Origin: Streptomyces sp. NBC_00510
GTDB lineage: Bacteria; Actinomycetota; Actinomycetes; Streptomycetales; Streptomycetaceae
Length of the DNA: 64,000 bases
Direction: 5' to 3'
NCBI GenBank assembly: GCA_036013505.1
Contig: CP107851.1
Span: 9,534,001-9,598,000 of the forward strand
Positions 35,726-44,353 of this stretch are shown piece by piece. Within the stretch, counting starts at the first letter, position 1. Every line of letters starts with the position of its first letter. The position numbers and the translations under genes were made by a program. Under the pieces are notes generated by a model, which saw only the letters and a list, made by a program, of their open reading frames with translations, did not search any database and had not been told where the DNA came from.

Positions 35726-36166
35726 TCAGCGCTCGGCTGAATCGTCCGGACCGGGGTCCTCGCGGCCGGGCGGCGTGAAGCACGCCGTTATCGTCTTGCC
35801 GTGGTGCTGGGCGTGCGTGTGCCAGTGGTCGGCGAGACCGTCCACGATGGCGAGCCCGCGCCCGCCGGTGGCGTCCGCGTCGGCGTCGCGCGGGGCGGGC
35901 ACCGTGTCGTCGTCATCGTGGACGCTGACGTGCAGGCAGCGGCTGTCCCAGGTGAGGACGACCTCGGCGTCGCTGTGGGCGTGGACGTGCGCGTTCGTGA
36001 CGAGCTCCGACACGGCCAGCAGGATGTCGTCGACCGTGTCCGGCGCGTCCTTCGTCCAGTCCAGAGTGGCGAGGTGCTGCCGCGTCCACCGCCGGCCGGA
36101 CCGCACCCCGCCGGAGACGGGGAACGACCGCGCCCAGCCGACGGCCTTCATCGACGAGTCGGCCAT
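35726..36166 (-). CDS. RsbW-like anti-sigma ATPase (HATPase_c)
   Basis: A 146-residue GHKL ATPase of the RsbW/SpoIIAB type. The N box reads LLAVSELVTNAHVHAHS, then DSRCLHVSVHDDDD (an acidic variant of the G1 region) and GGRGLAIVDGLADHW (G2). Streptomyces has many such stand-alone proteins that bind sigma factors or anti-sigma antagonists. The C-terminal 15 residues are acidic and probably disordered. ATG at 36166 follows AAGGGAG by 7 nt. It is single, bounded by a strong hairpin upstream; the SpoIIE-type phosphatase at 21089 is 13 kb away and any link is speculative. Confidence 0.87.
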   Translation of the reverse strand: MADSSMKAVGWARSFPVSGGVRSGRRWTRQHLATLDWTKDAPDTVDDILLAVSELVTNAHVHAHSDAEVVLTWDSRCLHVSVHDDDDTVPAPRDADADATGGRGLAIVDGLADHWHTHAQHHGKTITACFTPPGREDPGPDDSAER

Positions 36167-36244
36167 CGGAGAGCTCCCTTCTGCTCGTTGGTGGCAGAAG
36201 TACGCCTACCCCGCTTGCCGCCGCGCATTGCGGCGCGAAGGACG

Positions 36245-36284
36245 GCGCGGGTCCCGGACACCGATCGGTGTCCGGGACCCGCGC
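36245..36284. terminator. Perfect 40-bp palindrome, terminator of SRPBCC gene
   Basis: Two 20-nt arms with no spacer, beginning GCGCGGGTCCC, centred at 36264/36265. It lies 27 nt beyond the stop of the SRPBCC gene (minus strand) and upstream of the anti-sigma ATPase gene. Confidence 0.75.
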
Positions 36285-36311
36285 GTCGGGGGCTCGCTCC
36301 GGGCGGCGCTT

Positions 36312-36761
36312 CTAGACCGCACCGCGCCAGGAGCCGCTCTCGATGCCGCGGGCCTCGATGTACGCCTTGAAGCGCTTGAGGTCGCCCTTGGCCTGGCGCC
36401 TGACGACGCCGAGCTTGTCGGCCACCGTGTCGGCCACGCCGTGCGGTTGGTGCTCGAGCTGCAGCATGACCTTGGTGTGCCGGTCGTCCAGGCGGTGGAA
36501 GGTGACGACTCCCGCCTGGTGGACGTCGCCGCCGACCGTGGTCCAGGCGACCCGCTCGTCCGGGATCTGCTCGCTGATCTCGGCGTCGAACTCGCGCGTG
36601 ATGCCGTCGACCTTCGCGACCCAGTGCGTCAGGGTCGGCGTGCGCTGGTCGATGCGCTCCACCCCCTCCATGAAGTGGGGGAACTCCTCGAACTGCGTCC
36701 ACTGGTTGTACGCCGTCGTGACCGGCACCGCGACCTCGACCGACTCCTCAACCGTCGACAT
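36312..36761 (-). CDS. SRPBCC-family (START-like) protein
   Basis: A 149-residue protein of the cyclase/dehydrase type in the SRPBCC superfamily. Seen motifs are VEVAVPVTTAYNQWTQFEEFPHFMEGVERI, WVAKVDGITREFDAEISEQIPDERVAWTT and HTKVMLQLEHQP, which match stress-type coenzyme-Q-binding-like proteins common in Streptomyces. It probably binds a hydrophobic ligand in a deep pocket; no enzymatic role can be assigned. ATG at 36761 follows AGGTGG by 6 nt, chosen over an upstream in-frame start with non-coding-like sequence. It is bounded by strong hairpins on both sides, so it is a single-gene unit. Confidence 0.87.
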   Translation of the reverse strand: MSTVEESVEVAVPVTTAYNQWTQFEEFPHFMEGVERIDQRTPTLTHWVAKVDGITREFDAEISEQIPDERVAWTTVGGDVHQAGVVTFHRLDDRHTKVMLQLEHQPHGVADTVADKLGVVRRQAKGDLKRFKAYIEARGIESGSWRGAV

Positions 36762-36892
36762 GTGCCCACCTTTCGGGTCGGCATCCGCTTCGGGATGCGG
36801 GCTTCCGCTTCTCGGTGGTGGCGCCTGCCCGTACGAGGCGGTGCCAAACAGCGCTCCGGGCACGGCCGGCCGGGTCCGTGGGGGCATGGGAG

Positions 36893-36922
36893 GGTCCCCG
36901 CCGTGGCGCCACGGCGGGGACC
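36893..36922. terminator. Perfect 30-bp palindrome, terminator
   Basis: Two 15-nt arms (GGTCCCCGCCGTGGC and its complement) with no loop spacer, 15 nt beyond the stop of the gene at 36938-37978 on the minus strand. Confidence 0.72.
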
Positions 36923-36937
36923 TCGTGGAGCTCCGGC

Positions 36938-37978
36938 TCAGACGGCGGCGCGGGTGCGCTGCTTGGCGGCGCTGATGACGTCGGGGCGCCCGCGGTGCTG
37001 CCGCTCGTAGTCCATGGCCTGCCGGGCCTGCAGCGGTTCGGCGCCGCGCAGCCGCGCGGTGATCTGGTCCGGGCTCATGGTGTCGTAGCCGGGCCAGGGT
37101 TGGTTGGCGCGCAGGTTCTCGATGGCGTTGAGGATGCCGACCCGGTCGCCGTGCTCCCGTTCGTAGTCCTCGATGACGGAGAGGTCGGCCTGCGAGAAGA
37201 TGCGCAGCCGCTGGATGATCTCGGCGACGGGGAGCCGGTCGTAGTCCGCCAGCGGGAGGTCCACGTTTCGGGCCACGGGGGCGTGGGCCTTCCCGGCCGG
37301 GCGCGGTGCGCCGGCGGCGGGACGGTGCGCCGGCTGCCCGGCGGTCCAGACGGCCTGGAGCCGTTGGGCGGTGGTGCGGAGCGTCCGGACGGCGGCGTCG
37401 GCCAGACCGGCCGCCCCGTGGGCGTGGTGGCCGTTGCCGGCCGCCGTGGTGGCCACCGCCAGGGCCTGTTCCTCGACGCTGGACTCCAGGTCGCGCAGGA
37501 GCTGCTCGTCCTGCCGGCGCAGCGTGGTCAGCAGCGCGGCGGCACGGTCGTCCTGGGCCAGGGTGGCGATGCTCTCGCCCGCCCGGCAGGCCGCGAGGGC
37601 CCGCGCGGTGGCGGTGTACTCGGCCTCGGTGTTCCTCAGCAGCTGGTGCTCGTCGGCCTGCCCGCGCCCCGGCAGGACGCCGCGGACCATGCGGGTGCCG
37701 ATGTGCAGGGGCGCCATGGCCGTGTGGAACGCGCCCGCCGACGCGGTGCGGACCATGTCGGCGGTGTCCCGCAGGAGGTGGCGCGGCCGCATCTCACGGA
37801 CGTGGGTGTCGATGCGGGCGATGTGGTGCTGGGTCTGGGCGGCATGACGTTCCAGGGTCTGCCGATGGGGACCGACGGGGGTGACGGCCATGTCGGTCCG
37901 GAACCGGTCGACCACCGCGGCGTGTGCCTCCCGCACATCCTCGAGCGCGGGTATGAGCGCATCCGTCGTCAATGTCAT
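36938..37978 (-). CDS. Hypothetical helical protein
   Basis: A 346-residue soluble protein. The N-terminal 200 residues are mostly helical and rich in His and Ala, with the feel of a ferritin-like bundle (HAAQTQHHIARIDTHVREM). A Pro/Ala linker leads to a C-terminal region with two short repeats, VAEIIQRLRIFSQADLSVIEDYEREHGDR and QITARLRGAEPLQARQAMDYERQHRGR, that look like a duplicated helical hairpin. I do not know a function. ATG at 37978 follows GAGGGAG by 5 nt. The gene sits in a group of stress-type genes (SRPBCC, PRC-barrel, transketolase) but no shared pathway is evident. Confidence 0.75.
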   Translation of the reverse strand: MTLTTDALIPALEDVREAHAAVVDRFRTDMAVTPVGPHRQTLERHAAQTQHHIARIDTHVREMRPRHLLRDTADMVRTASAGAFHTAMAPLHIGTRMVRGVLPGRGQADEHQLLRNTEAEYTATARALAACRAGESIATLAQDDRAAALLTTLRRQDEQLLRDLESSVEEQALAVATTAAGNGHHAHGAAGLADAAVRTLRTTAQRLQAVWTAGQPAHRPAAGAPRPAGKAHAPVARNVDLPLADYDRLPVAEIIQRLRIFSQADLSVIEDYEREHGDRVGILNAIENLRANQPWPGYDTMSPDQITARLRGAEPLQARQAMDYERQHRGRPDVISAAKQRTRAAV

Positions 37979-38253
37979 GCCTGCTCCCTCGTGGGGTGTC
38001 GTGGCGGCCGTGAAGGCCGCCCTGGCGTGCGGCGGCGCCGCCGGGTGGGGCGGGCACCGGCACCAGCGTGGGCGAAGCGGAGGAAGATCGCCCGGCGAGG
38101 CGGGCTCGTCGCACGCGGCGGCACGGCGGGCCGGGGGCGCGTGTCAGTGCCCGGCGCCGGTCCCGGTGAGCTGCGCGGGGGTGCCCCGGCCGGCGCTCCG
38201 GTTAGCCCGTACAGGTGACGGGACGCCCCGAGGGCGGGCCCGCGCCGGTACGG

Positions 38254-38287
38254 CGGCGGCCGCCGTCACCCGTGACGGCGGCCGCCG
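38254..38287. terminator. Terminator hairpin of transketolase gene; remainder of 37979-38312 empty
   Basis: A perfect 16-bp stem with a 2-nt loop, 26 nt beyond the stop of the transketolase gene (minus strand). The surrounding 334-bp gap also has a small hairpin near 38003 (GGCGGCC-gtgaa-GGCCGCC) and must hold the promoter of the gene at 36938-37978. I see no gene in it. Confidence 0.7.
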
Positions 38288-38312
38288 GTGCCCGTACCGG
38301 TCGAGGCGGGGG

Positions 38313-40193
38313 TCATCCCGAGGTCAGACGCCTGGCCGCCTCGGCGATGTGCGTGCGGGAGATGCCGGCGGCGTCCAGGAGTTCCTCCGCGGTGCCGGAG
38401 CCGGGCAGGTCACGGACGGCCAGGTGGGCGAAGGCCGGGCCCTGGCGCCGCGCGGCGAGGGCGGACAGGACGGCCTCGCCCAGGCCGCCCTCGGGGTGGT
38501 GGTCCTCGGCGACGACGAGGGCGCCGGTGTCGCGGGAGGCGCGCTCGAGGGCGTCGGCGTCCACGGGCTTGACCGAGTACAGGTCGATCACGCGGGCCGG
38601 GATGCCGTCGGCGGCCAGCGCGTCGGCCGCGGCGAGGCACTCGTGCAGGGTGACCCCCGCGCCGACGAGGGTGACCCGGTCGTCGCCGGACTGGCGCAGG
38701 GTCTTGGAACCGCCCACGGGGAAGGTCTCGTCGGGCCCGTACAGCACGGGATAGGCCCCGCGGGTGGTGCGCAGGTAGGAGATGCCGTCGAGGTCGGCCT
38801 GGGCCGCCGTCAGCGCCGCGGCGGAGGTGGCGTCGCTGGGGTAGAGCACGGTGGAACCGTGGACCGCGCGCATCATCGACAGGTCCTCCACGCCCATCTG
38901 GGAGGGGCCGTCGGCGCCGATCTCCACGCCGCAGTGACTGCCGGAGAGGGCCATCGAGATCTGCGAGATGGCCGCCATGCGGATGAAGTCGTGGGCCCGG
39001 GTGAGGAAGGCCGCGAAGGTCGCCGCGTACGGGCGGTAGCCGCGCACGGCCATGCCGACGGCCGAGGCGATCATCTGTTGCTCGGCGATGTACGTCTCGA
39101 AGTACCGGTCGGGGTAGGCCTTGCCGAAGTCCTCCGCGTGCGTGGAGTTGCCGACCTCGGCGTCCAGGACCACGACGTCGGGGCGGGCGCCGACGGCGAC
39201 GAGCGCCTTGCCGAAGGCGACCCGGGTGGCGACCTTGTCCCCGAGCTGGAAGCGCGGCAGGTCCATGGGCGTCGTCGCGGCCATCGGCGGGCGCGGCGCG
39301 GCCTCGGGCGGCCGCGGGCCGCGGACCGTCAGGTGACGCACGCCCCCGAGTTCCTCGATGGCGTGCTCCGCGAGGTCCGGCGGCAGGGGCTTGCCGTGCC
39401 AGCCCTCGATGTCGGCGACCTCGGGGACGCCCTGGCCCTTGACGGTCCTGGCGACGATGACGGTGGGCGCCTGCCCGTCGGCCGCGGTGGCCAACGCCCG
39501 GTCGACGGCCTGGAGGTCGTGCCCGTCGACGACGAGGGCGCGGCAGCCGAAGGCCTCGACGCGGCGGGCGTACGCCTCGGTGTCCCACTGCAGTTCGGTG
39601 GGGCCGCGCTGGCCGAGCCGGTTGACGTCGACGATCGCGACGAAGTTGGGCAGCAGCCGCTGACCCGCCTTGTCCAGGGCCTCCCAGACCGAGCCCTCGG
39701 CCATCTCGCTGTCGCCGCACAACACCCACACCCGGTACGGCTCGTGCTCCAGGTCGCGGCCCGCCGTGGCGATGCCCACGCCGTAGGCGATGCCCTGGCC
39801 CAGCGATCCGGTCGCCACGTCCACCCAGGGCAGGACGGGGGTGGGGTGGCCCTGGAGGCGGGCTCCGAAGGTGCGGTAGGTCGTCATGAGTTCGTGCTCG
39901 TCCACGGCACCCGCGGCGTGGAACATCGCGTACAGCAGGGGAGAGGCGTGTCCCTTGGAGAAGATGAGGTGGTCGTTGGCCGGGTTCTCGGGCTGCTGCC
40001 AGTCGTACCGCAGGTGACGTGACATCAGCACGGCCATCAGGTCGGCGGCGGACAGGCTGGACGTCGGGTGGCCCGAGCCGGCCGCCGTGCTGGCCCGCAC
40101 GGAGTCCACCCGGAGCTGCTGGGCGAGTTCGAAGACCTGTTCCAGGTCGCTGTCGGGCCCGATCGGGCGGGCGGCGGCTTTCTGGTCCGTCAT
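38313..40193 (-). CDS. Transketolase-family enzyme
   Basis: A 626-residue thiamine diphosphate enzyme. The N-terminal domain has STAAGSGHPTSSLSAADL and the TPP motif GDSEMAEGSVWEALDKAGQRLLPNFVAIVDVN; the middle domain has AEVGNSTHAEDFGKAYPDRYFETYIAEQQMIASAVGMA with the general Glu, and LSGSHCGVEIGADGPSQMGVEDLSMMR; the C-terminal domain follows (about 500-620). It transfers two-carbon units in the pentose phosphate pathway. The layout resembles the shorter transketolases (about 620 residues) found as second copies in Streptomyces. ATG at 40193 follows AGGGA by 7 nt. No pathway partners adjoin it. Confidence 0.92.
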   Translation of the reverse strand: MTDQKAAARPIGPDSDLEQVFELAQQLRVDSVRASTAAGSGHPTSSLSAADLMAVLMSRHLRYDWQQPENPANDHLIFSKGHASPLLYAMFHAAGAVDEHELMTTYRTFGARLQGHPTPVLPWVDVATGSLGQGIAYGVGIATAGRDLEHEPYRVWVLCGDSEMAEGSVWEALDKAGQRLLPNFVAIVDVNRLGQRGPTELQWDTEAYARRVEAFGCRALVVDGHDLQAVDRALATAADGQAPTVIVARTVKGQGVPEVADIEGWHGKPLPPDLAEHAIEELGGVRHLTVRGPRPPEAAPRPPMAATTPMDLPRFQLGDKVATRVAFGKALVAVGARPDVVVLDAEVGNSTHAEDFGKAYPDRYFETYIAEQQMIASAVGMAVRGYRPYAATFAAFLTRAHDFIRMAAISQISMALSGSHCGVEIGADGPSQMGVEDLSMMRAVHGSTVLYPSDATSAAALTAAQADLDGISYLRTTRGAYPVLYGPDETFPVGGSKTLRQSGDDRVTLVGAGVTLHECLAAADALAADGIPARVIDLYSVKPVDADALERASRDTGALVVAEDHHPEGGLGEAVLSALAARRQGPAFAHLAVRDLPGSGTAEELLDAAGISRTHIAEAARRLTSG

Positions 40194-40322
40194 GACGGAT
40201 TCCCTACTTCGCGCGGAGGACTCTGCGTACCTGATGTCTGCTACCCCGCCCGGGCGCTGAAGTGTGCTCCCCCCATGGGTTCCGGCTGCACGCACATCGG
40301 GTCCAGAGCCTCCGAGCCGGTC

Positions 40323-40490
40323 TCAGCGCAGAAGCCCACGGCGCGAACGCCGCCATTTCACGACGACGTACACCAGGTCGAGCACGAGCACGACGATGCC
40401 GATGACCAGCAGGTACAGCAGACCCTCGGCGACCACGCCGATGAGCCCGAGGACCACGGCCACCAGAAGCAGGAACAGGAAGAGCGCCAT
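40323..40490 (-). CDS. Small hydrophobic membrane protein
   Basis: A 55-residue protein with two adjacent hydrophobic helices (LFLFLLLVAVVLGLIGVVAEGLL and LLVIGIVVLVLDLVYVVV, partly overlapping) and a basic C-terminus KWRRSRRGLLR. Such two-helix peptides are common in Streptomyces near stress genes but have no known function. The ribosome site AAGGAGGTG lies 8 nt before the ATG and is one of the strongest in the window. It is 37 nt downstream of the PRC-barrel gene on the same strand and probably co-transcribed. Confidence 0.7.
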   Translation of the reverse strand: MALFLFLLLVAVVLGLIGVVAEGLLYLLVIGIVVLVLDLVYVVVKWRRSRRGLLR

Positions 40491-40527
40491 GGCCGAAACA
40501 CCTCCTTGGCGCGGCGGGGCGAGGCGT

Positions 40528-40884
40528 TCAGCGGCGGGCGAGCTTCCGTTCGCCGCCGGCGCCCGGGTGGTAGGCCATGTCGTAGTACTGGAAGATCTCC
40601 CCTTCCTGCTCTGCGGGCAGGACGTCGTCCGTCCCGATGGACGGACCCTTCTTCACCAGCCCCTTGGACTGGGTGACCTTGACGTAACCGGGCCCCACGA
40701 CCGCCTCGTCGAGGGGGACGAAGACCAGTCGCTGCCGTGTGGGCAGACCGGTGCGCACCGTGGCCACCGCCGGCTCGTCGGTGGCGGTGTCGACGTAGAT
40801 CGCCTCCAGCGCGCCGATCTTGTGCCCCTTGGGGTCGATGACGTCGCGGTCGCGCCACTCGCGGATATCGGCTGAATGGATCAT
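40528..40884 (-). CDS. PRC-barrel domain protein
   Basis: A 118-residue protein built around one PRC-barrel (about 3-85): IREWRDRDVIDPKGHKIGALEAIYVDTATDEPAVATVRTG, then LVFVPLDEAVVGPGYVKV. PRC-barrel proteins take part in RNA processing or in surface and stress roles; here no partner domain is present. The C-terminal tail (EGEIFQYYDMAYHPG) is typical of the streptomycete stress-associated group. ATG at 40884 has AAGGAG 6 nt upstream, chosen over an upstream start with Arg-rich non-coding-like sequence. It precedes the small hydrophobic gene, and the rtcB gene is divergent 214 bp away. Confidence 0.87.
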   Translation of the reverse strand: MIHSADIREWRDRDVIDPKGHKIGALEAIYVDTATDEPAVATVRTGLPTRQRLVFVPLDEAVVGPGYVKVTQSKGLVKKGPSIGTDDVLPAEQEGEIFQYYDMAYHPGAGGERKLARR

Positions 40885-41098
40885 GCGCTGCTCCTTGGTG
40901 GAGCGCCGATTCGGCACCGTGCCCCGGCGCGGACGCACCGGGATCGCCCTTACGGGTCGTCGCTTGTGACAGCGCACCGGCCCTTTTCCTCATGCTACGT
41001 CCGGAATCCGGATCCGGCCGGGGCTCCGTTTACCGCCGTCGCACGCGGCAACGCGACACATAGGGGGCGTTGACCGGCCACCGGCCCCGGAGGCTGTG

Positions 41099-42511
41099 AT
41101 GGATGTCGTGGAAGAGGGCCCCTACCGTTTCCGCATCGCCCCGCGCGCGCGGATGCGCGTACCCGGCGTCGTGTTCGCCTCGCGCGACCTGCTCAGTCAT
41201 GCCGAGAAGGCCTTGGAGCAGGTCGTCAACGTGGCGACGCTGCCGGGCATCGTCGGCGCCTCCTACGCCATGCCCGACGTCCACTGGGGCTACGGCTTCC
41301 CCATCGGAGGCGTGGCCGCGACCGACGTCGCCGACGGCGGTGTGGTCTCCCCGGGCGGGGTGGGCTTCGACATCTCCTGCGGCGTGCGCCTGATGGCGGC
41401 CGACTGCGACCGGCGGACGGTCGGACCCGCCCTGCCCGCGATCATGGACGGACTGGGCCAGGACACACCCCGCGGCGCCGTCACCGGAGCCGTCTGGCAC
41501 CTGGGCAGCGACCGCCGGCTGGAACGCGTGCTGACGGGCGGGTCCCGCTACGCCGTGGAGGAGGGTCACGGCGAGGACGGCGACCTGCGGCGGTGCGAGG
41601 ACGAGGGCACCGTGGCCGACGCCGACCCCGGACAGGTGAGCGCACGCGCCAGGGAACGCGGCCTCGGGCAGGTCGGCAGCCTCGGCTCGGGCAACCACTT
41701 CCTCGAGGTGCAGGAGGTCGCCGAGGTGTACGACGAAGCGGTCGCCGCCGCTTTCGGCCTCGCGCTCGGCCAGGTCTGCGTGATGATCCACTGCGGTTCC
41801 CGGGGGCTGGGGCACCAGATCTGCTCCGACCACGTGCGGGCGATGGACCGGACCATGCGGCGGTACGGCATCGAGGTCCCCGACCGGCAGCTCGCCTGCG
41901 TTCCCGTGGAATCGCCCGAAGGCCGCGCCTACCTCGGCGCGATGGCGGCCGCGGCCAACTATGCCCGGGCCAACCGCCAGCTCCTCGGCGAGCTGTCCCG
42001 CCGCGTCTTCCGCCGCGAGGCGGGCGTCCGTCTGGCCCTCGTCTACGACGTGTCCCACAACCTCGCGAAGATCGAGGAGCACGACGTGGAGGGCACGCGG
42101 CGCACCCTCTGCGTCCACCGCAAGGGCGCCACCCGTGCGCTCCCGCCCGGTCACCCGGACCTGCCCGCCGACCTGCGCGGCGTCGGCCAGCCCGTGCTCA
42201 TCCCCGGCACCATGGGCACCTGCTCGTACGTCCTCACCGGCGTTCCCCGTGGCGACGCCTTCCACTCGACCTGTCACGGGGCGGGCCGGGAGAAGAGCCG
42301 GCACCAGGCCGCGCGGGGCGTCAGCGGCAGGGAGCTGCGGGCCCGGCTGGAGGCCCGCGGGATCGCGGTCCGCGCCTCGTCCTGGCGCGGCCTCGCCGAG
42401 GAGACGCCCGAGGCGTACAAGGACGTCTCGGCGGTGGTGGAGGCGAGCGAGGGCGCCGGACTGTGCCGCAAGGTCGTCCGCCTGGTGCCCCTGGGCGTGG
42501 TGAAGGGTTAG
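41099..42511 (+). CDS. rtcB: RNA-splicing ligase RtcB
   Basis: A 470-residue GTP- and Mn-dependent RNA ligase that joins 2',3'-cyclic phosphate or 3'-phosphate ends to 5'-hydroxyl ends, used in tRNA splicing and RNA repair. Seen are MPDVHWGYGFPIGGVAATD, FDISCGVRL with metal ligands Asp91 and Cys94, GSGNHFLEVQE, IHCGSRGLGHQ, YDVSHNLAKIEEH, and CHGAGREKSR near residue 393, which carries the His that is guanylylated. All metal-ligand motifs look intact. ATG at 41099 is 5 nt after GGAGG. Its activator archease is encoded convergently just downstream. Two apparently permuted tRNA genes that would need a ligase lie 6.6 kb downstream. Confidence 0.96.
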   Translation: MDVVEEGPYRFRIAPRARMRVPGVVFASRDLLSHAEKALEQVVNVATLPGIVGASYAMPDVHWGYGFPIGGVAATDVADGGVVSPGGVGFDISCGVRLMAADCDRRTVGPALPAIMDGLGQDTPRGAVTGAVWHLGSDRRLERVLTGGSRYAVEEGHGEDGDLRRCEDEGTVADADPGQVSARARERGLGQVGSLGSGNHFLEVQEVAEVYDEAVAAAFGLALGQVCVMIHCGSRGLGHQICSDHVRAMDRTMRRYGIEVPDRQLACVPVESPEGRAYLGAMAAAANYARANRQLLGELSRRVFRREAGVRLALVYDVSHNLAKIEEHDVEGTRRTLCVHRKGATRALPPGHPDLPADLRGVGQPVLIPGTMGTCSYVLTGVPRGDAFHSTCHGAGREKSRHQAARGVSGRELRARLEARGIAVRASSWRGLAEETPEAYKDVSAVVEASEGAGLCRKVVRLVPLGVVKG

Positions 42512-42554
42512 GCCCTCCGCGGACCGCTGGCGGCCGGACGTCCACCGCCGCCGT

Positions 42555-42998
42555 TCAGACGTCCACCGTCGCCGCGCAGGTCCATCCGTACGGGCCGGGC
42601 GCCAGGTGGAGCTCGCCCAGCGAGACCGCCTTCGGCACCGCGCCGGTGACCTCGACCGACCCCACGTCGGCCATCGCCATCCGTACGTCCAGCCCGTCGG
42701 CGTCCGACTCCGCCTCGACGTCGACGGGGACCTCCCCGTGTACCTCGAGCCGGAAGATGACCTCGTCCAGCAGGTCCGCCAGCAGGTCGTCGTCGGCGGC
42801 GTCGGCGACCGGGATCCGCCGCACGCGTGCCGGCCGCACCCCGGCGACGTCCGCGAAGCACTCGACCAGGCCCAGCACCGCCTCGACCAGGCACTGCTCC
42901 CTGGTGGGCCCCCACGCCTCTATCCGCACATCGGCGGTGTGCGGTACCGCACGGTGTCCGCCCGCCTCCGGTCCGCCGCCGTACGTCTCGTCCACCAT
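42555..42998 (-). CDS. Archease
   Basis: A 147-residue protein of the archease family, which activates RtcB by promoting its guanylylation and turnover. The pattern HTADVRIEAWGPTREQCLVEAVLGLVECFADV with the conserved Asp, LLADLLDEVIFRLEVHGEVPVDVEAE, and the C-terminal KAVSLGELHLAPGPYGWTCAATVDV are diagnostic. It is convergent with rtcB rather than in an operon with it, separated by 43 bp, so the two are expressed from different promoters. No hairpin is obvious between them, leaving room for antisense read-through. Confidence 0.92.
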   Translation of the reverse strand: MVDETYGGGPEAGGHRAVPHTADVRIEAWGPTREQCLVEAVLGLVECFADVAGVRPARVRRIPVADAADDDLLADLLDEVIFRLEVHGEVPVDVEAESDADGLDVRMAMADVGSVEVTGAVPKAVSLGELHLAPGPYGWTCAATVDV

Positions 42999-43048
42999 GA
43001 GGATCGCCTGCCCGGTTCACGCGGCCTCATGACTCCGGCGGCCCGGCG

Positions 43049-44200
43049 TCAGCGCTTGACGGCCCGCAGCACCACGAACTTCGGGTTCGAGGCGACGACC
43101 TCGCAGTTCCCGAAGAGCCGCCGCAGGCGCGTGTGGTAGCCCAGATGCCGGTTCCCGATGACCAGCAGCTCACCGCCGGGCCGCAGCGCGGACCGGGCGG
43201 TGACGAACATGCGGTGGGCGGTCGCGGCGGTGACCGCCTGGTGGGAGTGGAACGGCGGGTTGTTGAGGACGAGGTCGGCGCCGTCGGGCCGGACGGCGGC
43301 CACGGCGTCGGCGGCGTCCCCGACGAGGAACCGGGCTTTGCCCCCGGGGCCCACGTTGTCGTGGAAGGTCTCCTCGGCGGAGGCGACGGCCTGGTGCGAC
43401 TCGTCCACGAACAGCACGTCGCTGTCGGGGTTCGCCAGCGCCACCGCGGTGCCGACCACGCCGTTGCCGCAGCCCAGGTCGACCACACGGTCCGGGCCCT
43501 TGCGGTCCGGCAGGTGCTCGAGCAGGAAACGCGTGCCGATGTCGAGGTGGTCGGCGCAGAACACGCCCGCGTGGTTGGTGACGGTCCGGCCGGACAGGAG
43601 GCCGATGCCGTCGGGCAGCGCGTACCGCAGGGGCCACGGGTTCGCCCCGGGGGCCGCCGCCGGATCGGGGGTGCCGAAGATCAGCCGGGCCTTGCGCACC
43701 GCCAGCGAGGTGCGGGTCGGCCCGATGATCCGCTCGAAGAGCCGCAGCGTGGACGTGTGGATCTCGGTGACCATGCCCGCGCCCAGGACGACGGTGCCGG
43801 GGTGCAGTGCGGGGGCCAGCCGGTGCAGCTGGTCCTCCAGCAGCGCGAGGCTCTTGGGCACCCGGACGAGCAGCACGTCGATGCGCGCCGGAGTCTCGTC
43901 GCGGGTGGTCAGCATCCGCACCTCGGCGTCCGGCGCGTTGCGCCGCAGGTTCGCCCGCGTGGCCTGCTGCCCGAGGTGGGAGTCCGTGATCTGCGTGGGG
44001 CGGTGTGCCGCCAGCGCCGTCGCCAGCGCCCCCCAGCGGTCTCCCAGGACGACGGTCGTGCCCGTCAGGTCCGTCCCGCTTTCCGCGAGGTGCCGCAACA
44101 GGTAGTCGTCCGCGGCGTCCCACGCCCGCAGGGTCTCCCGCGGCTCCGCGGGGAATCGGGTCAGTTCGAGTGCGCCCCACGGCGTGCTGAAGAGGTTCAT
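43049..44200 (-). CDS. RsmC/RlmG-like methyltransferase (probable rRNA guanine-N2)
   Basis: A 383-residue SAM-dependent methyltransferase with two MTS-like domains. The C-terminal catalytic domain has VVDLGCGNGVVGTAVALANPDSDVLFVDES (SAM motif I and II) and the target-base motif LVLNNPPFHSH (NPPF), typical of rRNA guanine-N2 methyltransferases; the N-terminal domain is a degenerate copy. The size matches RlmG/RsmC proteins. ATG at 44200 follows GAGGGGG and begins MNLFSTPWGALEL, a natural N-terminus. It stands alone, in line after archease on the minus strand (50 bp), so the two could share a transcript. Which rRNA base is modified cannot be told. Confidence 0.87.
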   Translation of the reverse strand: MNLFSTPWGALELTRFPAEPRETLRAWDAADDYLLRHLAESGTDLTGTTVVLGDRWGALATALAAHRPTQITDSHLGQQATRANLRRNAPDAEVRMLTTRDETPARIDVLLVRVPKSLALLEDQLHRLAPALHPGTVVLGAGMVTEIHTSTLRLFERIIGPTRTSLAVRKARLIFGTPDPAAAPGANPWPLRYALPDGIGLLSGRTVTNHAGVFCADHLDIGTRFLLEHLPDRKGPDRVVDLGCGNGVVGTAVALANPDSDVLFVDESHQAVASAEETFHDNVGPGGKARFLVGDAADAVAAVRPDGADLVLNNPPFHSHQAVTAATAHRMFVTARSALRPGGELLVIGNRHLGYHTRLRRLFGNCEVVASNPKFVVLRAVKR

Positions 44201-44307
44201 CGCCCCCTCAGGGTACGGGCTGCCCGGGCAGCCCCGGGCTACCGGCTCCCGGGCTCCCGGGGCCGCAGGTCGTACGAAGGGGTCCGCGCCGACGACCGGG
44301 CCCACTC

Positions 44308-44346
44308 CGTCGGTGGGTGCACGCGGTCACGGCGCACCCACCGACG
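44308..44346. terminator. Terminator hairpin of lipoprotein gene
   Basis: Arms CGTCGGTGGGTGC and GCACCCACCGACG pair perfectly over 13 bp around a 13-nt loop, 7 nt beyond the lipoprotein stop (minus strand). Confidence 0.7.
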
Positions 44347-44353
44347 CCAGGGG

